7,429 nt of DNA from Pontiellaceae bacterium (lineage in GTDB: Bacteria > Verrucomicrobiota > Kiritimatiellia > Kiritimatiellales > Tichowtungiaceae). The DNA is taken from contig JALOTS010000104.1 of NCBI GenBank assembly GCA_025457785.1, positions 1 through 7,429 on the forward strand. Reading direction: 5' to 3'. Shown piece after piece: positions 1 to 6,187 of the stretch. The notes under the pieces are model-generated. The model searched no databases and had not been told where the DNA came from. It worked only from the letters and a program-made list of their open reading frames with translations. How positions within the stretch are numbered: the first letter of the stretch is position 1; each line of letters opens with the position of its first letter. The position numbers and the translations under genes are program-made.

Positions 1-80
1 CCGTAACGGCTCGCATTTTAGACGCAACATACTCCAGTACAAAGATTTCTGAACATTCTGTTTCATTTGCGAAAAAACGA

Positions 81-104
81 TAGATTTTCCGGCCGGAAAA
101 TCTA
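81..104. promoter_or_regulatory. Perfect 24-bp palindrome upstream of the secreted-protein operon
   Basis: TAGATTTTCCGG (81-92) is followed directly by its exact reverse complement (93-104). As RNA it would be a 10-bp stem with a GGCC loop. On the + strand it is followed by eight A residues, so it is not a + terminator. On the - strand it is followed by TCG and six T residues, so a terminator for leftward transcription is possible, but no leftward gene is seen to the right of it. A dimeric regulator site is an alternative. The half-site CCGGAAAA recurs at 177-184 inside TTCCGGAA. The palindrome is seen directly; the function is inferred. Confidence 0.5.
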
Positions 105-123
105 AAAAAAATCGAACTACGTA

Positions 124-150
124 TTGACACGTACATAGAGTACGTATACC
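124..150 (+). promoter_or_regulatory. Candidate promoter with overlapping inverted repeat
   Basis: A perfect -35 hexamer TTGACA (124-129) is followed after a short 15-nt spacer by TATACC (145-150). The spacer carries an inverted repeat, ACGTAC (129-134) and GTACGT (140-145), separated by ATAGA. The heptamer TACGTAT occurs at 118-124 and again at 141-147, flanking the same stretch. Sites that overlap both hexamers suggest control by a DNA-binding protein. The promoter lies about 100 nt upstream of the first start codon, leaving a long leader. The spacing is not ideal, so the start point is uncertain. Confidence 0.4.
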
Positions 151-253
151 CTGTAGTTGTTGTTGGGGAAAATATTCCGGAAAAATTGAAAGAAAAATCT
201 GGAATGTGGGAAGAATTGGTATAGAGTTCGCAAATCAAAAAAAGGAGTATCAG

Positions 254-1027
254 ATGAAAAAAGTACTATTAGCAGCAGTTATAGCAAGCATGGTCGGAGG
301 CGCAGCCTTCGCTCAGACAAATGTTGTCACCTCAGCCAATGTGGTGGGGTATTCCAAGGTGTCTCTTGAAGCGGGAGGAAAATACACAATGTCCACCTGC
401 AATTTTGAAACCGGCGCAACCAACACACTGCTCTCCATCTTTGGGACCAATCAATTAACGCAATCTGATAGTTACGGAGATTGCGACCGTATTTTCGTAT
501 GGAATGCCGGCACGCAAACCTATCAGGCATGGGCGCAATGGACTGACGGCGTTTTCTATAAAGCCAACGATCTGGATGAATGGAATCAAGCTATTAGCGG
601 AAATCCGGCAATTCCAGTTGGACAGGGATTTTTCATTGCTTCTGGAAGCGTTAGCAATACCGTATATTTCAGCGGTGATGTTGTGGCTGTTTCCACTCAG
701 TCAGTAAGTGTTGTAGCGGGATATCAGATTCTCGCGAATCCATTTACCTGCGACATAGCTTTGCAGGCAACTACTTTTGCGGATTGCGGTGCAGCATCCG
801 ATGACAGTTATGGAAATTGCGACCGTATTTACGTATGGAATGGTTCAGCCTATCAGGCTTACGCCCTTTGGACCGACGGCAATTGGTATAAAGCAAACGA
901 TTTGGATGAATGGAATCAAGGTATTATGGCCACAAATACGATTGCCTTGAGTCAGGGTTTCTTTTACGAAGCAAAGGCACCCATCACTTGGGTTTCAACC
1001 AATACTTATCTTTCAGCGATTCAGTAG
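254..1027 (+). CDS. Secreted protein with an internal duplication, function unknown
   Basis: A 257-residue exported protein. The start at 254 is chosen because AAGGAG (about 242-246) sits 7 nt upstream and the product then begins with a classic signal peptide (MKK, hydrophobic core, AFA cleavage site near residue 20). An earlier in-frame ATG at 206 would bury the signal. The mature part starts QTNVVTSANVVGY, a style common in exported proteins of Verrucomicrobiota and Kiritimatiellota. It contains two copies of a module with the core DSYGxCDRIxVWN (72-84 and 184-196), followed by KANDLDEWNQ (103-112 and 213-222) and a QGFF segment. Each copy is preceded by a cysteine-bearing stretch (C49; C166). 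No catalytic motif is visible. It is probably an extracellular or surface structural or adhesive protein; that role is inference. It is likely co-transcribed with the PEP-CTERM gene 50 nt downstream. Confidence 0.85.
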   Translation: MKKVLLAAVIASMVGGAAFAQTNVVTSANVVGYSKVSLEAGGKYTMSTCNFETGATNTLLSIFGTNQLTQSDSYGDCDRIFVWNAGTQTYQAWAQWTDGVFYKANDLDEWNQAISGNPAIPVGQGFFIASGSVSNTVYFSGDVVAVSTQSVSVVAGYQILANPFTCDIALQATTFADCGAASDDSYGNCDRIYVWNGSAYQAYALWTDGNWYKANDLDEWNQGIMATNTIALSQGFFYEAKAPITWVSTNTYLSAIQ

Positions 1028-1077
1028 TTCAGTGGGTTATAGGATAAAACATAAACAAAGGAAAAAAGGATAAATAC

Positions 1078-1671
1078 ATGAAAAAAATAGTATCAGCAGT
1101 TATCATCGCAGTGATCGCAGGCAGTTCGGCGTGGGCATCTTTATCATGGACGTACACAGGAAATCTGAAAACGTTTGATGCCGCGATGCAAAACGGGTGG
1201 CTTGTGCAAATGTATCAGGATGTCAATGGCGATTCTTCTCTCGGAAGCATCACCGACTTCTTTAACGGCGGAGTGCGCGGGGTTGCATCTGGAACCAATG
1301 TCGGTGACGATACGTTGCTGGTCGGGTTCACAGCCAGTCTTCTTACAAACGCAAAGAATGGTTCGCTTCAGTGGGGTACGAGTTTCGCCGCATGGAGTGA
1401 TCTCTACAGCGACAAAGTATATACCGTGATTTACGATGCCGCCACGATCGGTGCTGCGTCACACGCTGTTGTGCTTGATTCGACTCCCTTCACGTTGGGT
1501 GCTGCTGATCCGGCATCTTACGTTTTGAGTTCTGTCGCTGGCGGCCGCACATGGGTAGCTGTTCCCGAACCGGCAACGTTCTTGCTGTTCGGTATCGGCG
1601 GGATGGGCGCATGGCTGCTTCGCCGTAACAAAATAAAATCCATGGAAGAAGAAGAAGAAGCTAACGGCTGA
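1078..1671 (+). CDS. PEP-CTERM sorting domain protein
   Basis: A 197-residue protein with an N-terminal signal peptide (residues 1-20, ending AWA) and a C-terminal PEP-CTERM tail: VPEP at 162-165, a hydrophobic segment at about 167-181, then a basic cluster RRNKIK at 182-187. In this family the tail directs recognition by an exosortase, which cleaves at the PEP motif during export, often for exopolysaccharide-associated surface proteins. The exosortase is not in the window. The middle (21-160) is rich in Gly, Ser, Ala, Asp and aromatic residues and I recognise no enzyme in it. AAAGGA (1065-1070) lies 7 nt before the ATG. The gene follows the duplicated secreted protein after 50 nt and is closed by the terminator at 1693. 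Oddly, the protein runs about ten residues past the basic cluster into an acidic end (SMEEEEEANG), encoded by five consecutive GAA codons. Confidence 0.85.
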   Translation: MKKIVSAVIIAVIAGSSAWASLSWTYTGNLKTFDAAMQNGWLVQMYQDVNGDSSLGSITDFFNGGVRGVASGTNVGDDTLLVGFTASLLTNAKNGSLQWGTSFAAWSDLYSDKVYTVIYDAATIGAASHAVVLDSTPFTLGAADPASYVLSSVAGGRTWVAVPEPATFLLFGIGGMGAWLLRRNKIKSMEEEEEANG

Positions 1672-1692
1672 TTCGTTTCTTTCTGGATTAAT

Positions 1693-1719
1693 AAACCCCG
1701 GTTCATGCCGGGGTTTTTT
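1693..1719 (+). terminator. Rho-independent terminator of the secreted-protein operon
   Basis: AAACCCCGG (1693-1701) pairs perfectly with CCGGGGTTT (1708-1716) around the loop TTCATG, and the T run continues to 1719. It begins 21 nt after the stop codon of the PEP-CTERM gene, as expected for the end of a two-gene operon. The A run on the left arm could also support some termination from the - strand side. Confidence 0.9.
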
Positions 1720-1829
1720 ATTGTTTGCATGTTTTGAACCGGTAAGCCCGGCGCGACAAAGCCGAAACCGAAAAATCGGAAATGAGTCTAAAGGCAGAAA
1801 TGGTTTGTTTGAAAGTAAGTTCAGAGATT

Positions 1830-1954
1830 AGAATAAACGGAGCCCCCGTGTTTCGGGGCAGCCCTGCCGGTGCAGGGCTTGATAGGGAATAGAGATCTCA
1901 AACGAAACCGGGCTTTCATTGAGTTCTCTGTTTCCAATCTGTTCCGTTTATTCT
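1830..1954 (+). ncRNA. Candidate structured RNA: compact four-way junction
   Basis: The 125-nt segment folds by hand into a closed four-way junction. The closing stem is AGAATAAACGGA (1830-1841) with TCCGTTTATTCT (1943-1954), 12 bp and perfect. Inside, with almost no unpaired linker, are three arms. Arm 1 (1842-1859) has a 5-bp GC stem. Arm 2 (1860-1879) is AGCCCTGC/GCAGGGCT around CGGT. Arm 3 (1881-1939) has blocks of 3, 11, 5 and 4 bp separated by small mismatches. About 96 of 125 nt are paired. Two pairs in arm 3 are G-U (1887-1933 and 1890-1930) and would be A-C mismatches on the other strand, so a + transcript is favoured. No convincing promoter was found, and it lies after the operon terminator. 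A folded mobile-element end is an alternative. I know of no RNA family that it matches. Confidence 0.45.
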
Positions 1955-2004
1955 TTTCCCGTGATTTTATCAGTTGTTCTCTGTCCTGCTCCGAAGTTTG
2001 CTCC

Positions 2005-2110
2005 AGCGTAGCGGGCGGTGAAAAATTCTCCCATCTGCGAAAACCGACGGTTCCATCTGCGGATAAAAATGGAAGTTTACTATGAAGAAAAGCCTGAAAA
2101 TCTTTGTTGT
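2005..2110 (+). repeat. Dispersed intergenic repeat, copy A
   Basis: This copy shares long blocks with copy B at 6458-6553: AAAAATTCTCCCATCT, then GTTCCATCTGCGGATAAA, then TGGAA, TTTAC, ATG, GCCTG and ATCTTTGT in the same order and near-identical spacing. CCATCTGCG occurs twice inside this copy. TTCCAT and ATGGAA (2051-2074) can pair as a small hairpin. The block AGCGTAGCGGG (2005-2015) comes before the core here but after it in copy B. The repeat ends a few bases before the stop codon of the convergent spermidine-synthase-like gene. Together with the folded element before it, this accounts for most of the gene-free stretch 1720-2112; I see no gene there. Confidence 0.75.
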
Positions 2111-2112
2111 CT

Positions 2113-4209
2113 CTATTTCATAATGCTCAGCAGGTTACTGTAATCATCCGTCCACGGGCGGACATCACGGACTTTCAGTTTATAAAGAGAGTCGGCTTCG
2201 GCGATCGCAGGTTTCCGGATGAACGCTGAATCACGGCTGAACAAGACCCACTGGGCATTGGCGGTTATTTTGTTATCCCCTTCGCTCAGGATACGCGCCG
2301 CCTGCAAATTGAAGCGGTTGCGGATTTGAAGCAGCACCGGAAGAAGATCCAAATAGCGGTTGGAAATGTTCACGGCAATCACTCCGTTTTCCGCAAGGTG
2401 CTTAAGATAAAGGTCAAAGGCTTCAAGCGTAAGAATATGAACGGGAATATGATCTCCGCTGAATACATCAATTACCAGCAGGTCGTACTGGTGACTCCCG
2501 GTTTTCTTCAGTTCGGATTCCAGTGAGATGCGCCCGTCCCCTTCTGCAATCGAAATGTCTGCCGCAGAATCTTTCAGATAGGAAAACCAGACTGAATTTT
2601 CAGCCAGACGGATTACCGCCGGATCAATCTCATAGAAACGATAGCGATCCCCTTCCCTCCCGTAAGCCGAAAGAACTCCGATTCCCATCCCGACCAGCCC
2701 GACGTTCATCGGTTCCCTGGTGTCATATTTCGGATGATTCAAGATAGCCAATCCGCAGCCGCCGTTTTCTGAAAAATAGGTCGTCGGGCGTTTAATAAAA
2801 CGCGGGTGATGGATCTGCATCCCGTGATTGATTTTTCCATGAAACAGGCTGTAGATGGGTATGTTATTATTGTGCTCCAGCACCACCTGCACGCTGCCGA
2901 AAAAGTTCCGTTCTGTGTAAACGGACGCGCGCAGCTCTTTCACAATGCCTGAAACAAGAAACCCCGCAAATCCGACCAGTAAAACCGGAAACAGATGGCG
3001 AAGGGGACGGAAAGTGCGTTTCGTTTTCGGATCGTTATAAATAAAAAAGACCGCCAACGCGCCCGACAAAATCAGAACCAGTTGATATTCCCAATAGCCT
3101 TTAAACAGAAACGGGGCCGCCAAAACAACAAACAATCCACCCAGCGCCCCGCCCAGCGAAAGACACAGATAAAACCCGGTCAGATGCTTCGGGTCGGGTT
3201 TTGTCCGATACAGCGCATTGTGACAGAACAGGCAAACCATCAGCAAAATAAAACTGTATGCCGCGATTTGATGGCGGATTTCAATTTCCAACCCTCTTCC
3301 GGAAAGATACCCGACCAAGCCAAAAGCACAAACCAGCAGGTAAATGTACGTATCCTGGAATCCCCGTTGTTTTTCCATGAAACCGATCATGTAGCTCAAA
3401 AGATAGATCGACAAAGGAAGAATCCATAAAAAAGGAACCGGGGGAATGTCCTGCGTCATCCGGTTGGTAATCGCCATTAACGCCAAAACACCGCAAAAGG
3501 ATAAAAGAGTCCACAGCAGCGGCATGAATTTCGGGCAGGCCATCGACACCGCAGCGGTCTTCAGCGGAACAGGCTCCGGCAAAGAGGCTGTTTTCCAGAC
3601 TCTGGAAACACATCCTGCACAAAGCAGCACATAAACCAGAAAACCGCCGCTCCACATCCAGGCCTGTTCACGGATGGTGAAATGCGGTTCAATGAGGAAC
3701 GGGTAACTCAGCAGGGACAGCAGAGACGCAGCGTTCGATACAACATAAAAAACATACGGTGATCGCAGCGGCTCCATACGATAGAACCATGCCTGCAAAA
3801 GCGAGGCGCTCGTCGAAAGAATGAAATAGGACAACCCGATACTGACAAACAACAGCTTCAAAACATTTCCGGTGGGATGCCCGGTCGTTGAGGGTCTCCA
3901 GGATAAATCAGGAAGGATGGGCGAGCCCCAAATAAAAATCAGAACCACCCCGACAGCCAGCGCCGAAAAAACAAGACCGACATGGCAAACCGCCTGCCGC
4001 TTAAAATGAACCCGCTGAAGGCAATGAGCATAGGTGTACCCGCCGAGAAGCAGCAACTGAAAAAACATCAGACAGGTCAGCCAGACGGACGGAGCCCCGC
4101 CGAACCATGGCAAAAAATACTTTCCGATGATCGGTTGAATCTGAAAGAGCAGAAACGCCCCTAAAAAAACAGTGACCGGAAAAGGATTGAACGTTTTAAA
4201 TATTTTCAT
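2113..4209 (-). CDS. Membrane protein fused to a spermidine-synthase-like domain
   Basis: A 698-residue inner-membrane protein if started at 4209 (MKIFKTFNPFPVTVF), or 704 from the ATG at 4227. Neither has a clear Shine-Dalgarno; I prefer 4209 because family members begin just before the GAFLLFQxQP segment. Counting from 4227, roughly residues 15-430 hold about a dozen hydrophobic helices. The rest is a soluble domain of the spermidine synthase fold: NFFGSVQV (441-448), HGKINHGMQ (463-471), nucleotide-binding GMGIG (513-517), acidic EIDP (533-536), EGDGR (562-566), the active-site-like DVFSGD (587-592) and WTDDYSNLL (692-700). The family is usually annotated 'fused MFS/spermidine synthase'. 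Whether such proteins make spermidine or act on another decarboxylated-SAM or SAM-dependent substrate is largely unknown. No speD or other polyamine gene is nearby. The gene stands alone, convergent to the repeat region and divergent from the cytochrome c genes. No 3' terminator is evident. Confidence 0.85.
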   Translation of the reverse strand: MKIFKTFNPFPVTVFLGAFLLFQIQPIIGKYFLPWFGGAPSVWLTCLMFFQLLLLGGYTYAHCLQRVHFKRQAVCHVGLVFSALAVGVVLIFIWGSPILPDLSWRPSTTGHPTGNVLKLLFVSIGLSYFILSTSASLLQAWFYRMEPLRSPYVFYVVSNAASLLSLLSYPFLIEPHFTIREQAWMWSGGFLVYVLLCAGCVSRVWKTASLPEPVPLKTAAVSMACPKFMPLLWTLLSFCGVLALMAITNRMTQDIPPVPFLWILPLSIYLLSYMIGFMEKQRGFQDTYIYLLVCAFGLVGYLSGRGLEIEIRHQIAAYSFILLMVCLFCHNALYRTKPDPKHLTGFYLCLSLGGALGGLFVVLAAPFLFKGYWEYQLVLILSGALAVFFIYNDPKTKRTFRPLRHLFPVLLVGFAGFLVSGIVKELRASVYTERNFFGSVQVVLEHNNNIPIYSLFHGKINHGMQIHHPRFIKRPTTYFSENGGCGLAILNHPKYDTREPMNVGLVGMGIGVLSAYGREGDRYRFYEIDPAVIRLAENSVWFSYLKDSAADISIAEGDGRISLESELKKTGSHQYDLLVIDVFSGDHIPVHILTLEAFDLYLKHLAENGVIAVNISNRYLDLLPVLLQIRNRFNLQAARILSEGDNKITANAQWVLFSRDSAFIRKPAIAEADSLYKLKVRDVRPWTDDYSNLLSIMK

Positions 4210-4263
4210 GCCGGGGAGTCTAACCATGAAAACCGGCAGATGAACAGCGGGAACTTAAGCCAA

Positions 4264-4275
4264 TCAATTAATTGA
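4264..4275. promoter_or_regulatory. 12-bp palindrome in the divergent intergenic region
   Basis: TCAATTAATTGA is a perfect palindrome in the AT-rich stretch between the divergent spermidine-synthase-like gene and the ResB/CcsA genes. TTGACG (4272-4277) overlaps its right end and could be a -35 element for rightward transcription, but no good -10 follows at 16-18 nt. TATACT (4363-4368) is a better -10 but lacks a -35. The palindrome may be a regulator site or simply chance in AT-rich DNA. Confidence 0.25.
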
Positions 4276-4401
4276 CGGAATTTGATTCTTTTTTCATCCC
4301 TGTGAAAACAAATCGGGCACCCCCGCCCAAATACAGATGCGCACTTTTCAATCTTCACTTTTTATACTGCGCAACATGAATTGTTTGTATATTTTCAGCC
4401 G

Positions 4402-4500
4402 ATGGACACAAAAGAACAAAATGGCGCACCGGCCTTTATCCGCGCGGCGAAAACGGATCCGGCTCCGTTTTTCGCCACAATCAGGGAAACTTCCGCATGA
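4402..4500 (+). CDS. Small ORF coupled to the ResB-like gene, function unknown
   Basis: A 32-codon ORF beginning MDTKEQNGAPAFIRAAK and ending in TGA, whose T and G are shared with the ATG of the ResB-like gene (ATGA, 4497-4500). The same kind of overlap joins the next two genes, which argues for translational coupling. The product is small, soluble and mixed in charge, with no membrane segment or haem-binding CXXCH. The frame is open back to 4306 but has no ATG before 4402, so it could also be the remnant tail of a lost upstream gene. There is no clear Shine-Dalgarno before 4402. I do not recognise it; a leader peptide role is only a guess. Confidence 0.3.
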   Translation: MDTKEQNGAPAFIRAAKTDPAPFFATIRETSA

Positions 4501-5336
4501 AACCGGCTGTTTTAATTTTAGGTGTGCTGATCCTGTTCCTGCTCGCCGGAGTAATTCCCGCGGCGGGCGGAGTTCCGGCGGGTACGATCTATTATTCGCC
4601 GGTTTTCATACTGCTGCTTTTCCTATTGAGTTTTCTGAGCATCCGCTGCTGTCTGCGCCGGAAAATCAGTTGGAAACAAAGCGGATTCTATCTGGTTCAT
4701 CTTGCTGCGGTCTTAATTCTGGCCGGCGCTTTTGCCGGATACCTGTTCGGAATTAAAGGTCTGTTACAGCTTCCTGTGGGTTCCTCTGCGTCCGTTGATC
4801 ACCTTCCGCTTTCCGGGCGTGAGCCGGTGCCGTTCGGCTTTACCGTAGCGGCAGAAGATTTTCAGGTGTTGTTTTATCCGCCGGTTTATCAACTCTGCCG
4901 GGCGATTCCTCCCGAAGAAATGGCGCCGGGCAAAATGCCCTTTAAACCGGAGGGAAAATTCAGCGCAAATCAGCAGGGCGTATGCATAGTCAACGGATTC
5001 GGGCCGGTTTTCAACCTTTGGAACGAATCTCGGCAGGAATGGGTTCAGCGCAAAGCACTGACGGATGATTCTTTTTTGTATCGCACCGCTCAAACGCCGT
5101 CGTTTTTCGGTGTCACACTGGTATTTGACGGAGAAAAACATCCGGTTCGCATTAATCATCCGGCCCGGTTCAACGGCTGGCGGTTTTATTTGATGTCCTA
5201 CGACCGGCAAAATCAAAGCACGGTTCAACTGTCGGCCCGCCACGATCCGGGACGCACGGCGGTTATCGCCGGAATCTGGCTGATGCTGGCCGGAACCTTT
5301 ATCCTTTGCTTCCGCCGGGAAGGAGCCTCGCCATGA
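4497..5336 (+). CDS. ResB-like cytochrome c biogenesis protein (short form)
   Basis: A 279-residue inner-membrane protein. Three N-terminal membrane helices (about 3-22, 33-49 and 62-84) are followed by a large outside domain (85-252) and a final helix (255-272). In ResB/Ccs1 proteins this arrangement presents the apocytochrome to haem delivered by CcsA/ResC. Supporting signs are the histidine H68 at the start of helix 3 (HLAAVLILAGAFAG) and the family-like C-terminus FNGWRFYLMSYD, then DPGR (250-253) before the last helix. Most ResB proteins are about 400-550 residues, so this is a compact version with a small periplasmic domain, as seen in some two-gene systems. AGGGA (4483-4487) lies 9 nt before the ATG. 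Its stop overlaps the start of ccsA (ATGA), which supports a joint complex. No thiol-reducing partner (CcdA, ResA) is seen. Confidence 0.8.
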   Translation: MKPAVLILGVLILFLLAGVIPAAGGVPAGTIYYSPVFILLLFLLSFLSIRCCLRRKISWKQSGFYLVHLAAVLILAGAFAGYLFGIKGLLQLPVGSSASVDHLPLSGREPVPFGFTVAAEDFQVLFYPPVYQLCRAIPPEEMAPGKMPFKPEGKFSANQQGVCIVNGFGPVFNLWNESRQEWVQRKALTDDSFLYRTAQTPSFFGVTLVFDGEKHPVRINHPARFNGWRFYLMSYDRQNQSTVQLSARHDPGRTAVIAGIWLMLAGTFILCFRREGASP

Positions 5337-6097
5337 CCCGCTGGCTCATTCCTCTCCTTTCCGTTGCGGCGGCCGGTTATCTGCTTTCCGGCGCGGTTTT
5401 TCTTTTCCGGCATAAACGCACCGCCGCCGGTCTGATGGGCGCGGCCTGGCTGGTGAATCTGGCGGTGTTTGTTTTAAACGGACTCATTGTCGGCCATCCG
5501 CCGTTTGGAAACATGTATCAGGTTCAAGTCGTGCTCAGCCTTTGTTTTCTGCCGTTGTTCATTCTGCTGTCAGTGCGCGACCGCCTGTTCCCGTTTTTGA
5601 CCTATTTCGCCATCGCGTCTGCGCTTCCGCTCATCGGGGCCCTTTTCATGGACAAACAAGCCGCCTGGCGGCGAATGCCCGCGCTGCAGTCCGGCTGGTT
5701 TGTGCCGCACGTACTGGCGTATCTGATCAGCTACGCGCTCTGTACCGTCGCGTTCATTCTTTTGCTGAATCTGCGGCTCAATAAAAACCGTCGCGACGAA
5801 CTCCGTTGTGCCATCGTTCAGATTCTACGAACCGCCTTTCCCTTCATGACCTTCGGGCTGCTCTCCGGTGCGCTTTGGGCGGAAGAAGCCTGGGGACAAT
5901 ATTGGAGCTGGGATGCCAAAGAAGTCTGGTCGCTGATCACCTGGGGGCTCTACCTGCTGTACTTTCACCTGCGCCGAAGCGATTGGCGCCGCTGCGCCGA
6001 CTGGGCGCACCTGCTGGCCTTCCTCGCGCTGCTGACCACGTTCTTCCTCGTCAATCTGCTTCCAAAGCTTGGAAGCCTGCTGCACAGCTATGCCTGA
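5333..6097 (+). CDS. ccsA: CcsA/ResC-type cytochrome c assembly protein
   Basis: A 254-residue polytopic membrane protein of the haem-handling (HHP) family. It carries the tryptophan-rich WWD signature, WGQYWSWDAKEVW (187-199), which holds haem at the outer membrane face. The conserved flanking histidines are H126 (WFVPHV) and H251 (GSLLHSYA), the expected axial ligands. PPFGNMYQ (56-63) matches the family's P-x-x-N-M-Y stretch. With ResB it forms the System II cytochrome c synthetase, which exports haem and joins it covalently to CXXCH motifs. The start at 5333 is taken because it overlaps the stop of the ResB-like gene (ATGA) with GGAAGGAG just upstream; an in-frame ATG at 5306 would lie inside that gene. 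No cytochrome gene or terminator follows within the next 500 bases, so the target protein must lie elsewhere. Confidence 0.9.
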   Translation: MTRWLIPLLSVAAAGYLLSGAVFLFRHKRTAAGLMGAAWLVNLAVFVLNGLIVGHPPFGNMYQVQVVLSLCFLPLFILLSVRDRLFPFLTYFAIASALPLIGALFMDKQAAWRRMPALQSGWFVPHVLAYLISYALCTVAFILLLNLRLNKNRRDELRCAIVQILRTAFPFMTFGLLSGALWAEEAWGQYWSWDAKEVWSLITWGLYLLYFHLRRSDWRRCADWAHLLAFLALLTTFFLVNLLPKLGSLLHSYA

Positions 6098-6120
6098 TTT
6101 CAACCTTGAGAGGAAAGCCT

Positions 6121-6164
6121 GAACGGGGAAATCTCCAACGAATAAAGAAAGCAGTGAACGGGGA
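6121..6164 (+). repeat. Direct repeats GAACGGGGA
   Basis: GAACGGGGA occurs at 6121-6129 and 6156-6164, both preceded by T. A degenerate third copy, GAATAGGGA, is at 6203-6211, and an exact inverted copy, TCCCCGTTC, is at 6388-6396. The first two sit just downstream of ccsA and outside the 24-bp arms of the following element. The inverted copy forms part of that element's right arm, so these repeats could pair with it instead of the normal partner. Confidence 0.5.
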
Positions 6165-6187
6165 GAAAAACGACTTGTTACACAACG

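Noticed and set aside
1..66. Open - strand frame starting MKQNVQKSLYW at 66 and running off the left edge.
   Set aside because: Only 22 codons are visible, there is no Shine-Dalgarno, and nothing is recognisable; an open frame of this length is expected by chance.
1830..1954. Integron attC site or retron msr-msd as an explanation of the folded element.
   Set aside because: No attC-type core sites are evident, and no integrase or reverse transcriptase gene is present in the window.
1870..2085. 71-codon + strand ORF in the gap after the PEP-CTERM gene.
   Set aside because: It runs through the arms of the folded element and the dispersed repeat, has no ribosome binding site and no protein-like composition.
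2995..3429. 144-codon + strand ORF opposite the spermidine-synthase-like gene.
   Set aside because: Antisense shadow of a strongly supported membrane protein; its Gln/Lys/Arg-rich product mirrors hydrophobic codons on the other strand.
4337..4756. 139-codon + strand ORF before and inside the ResB-like gene.
   Set aside because: It overlaps the well-supported ResB-like frame for most of its length and encodes an Arg-rich, non-protein-like sequence.
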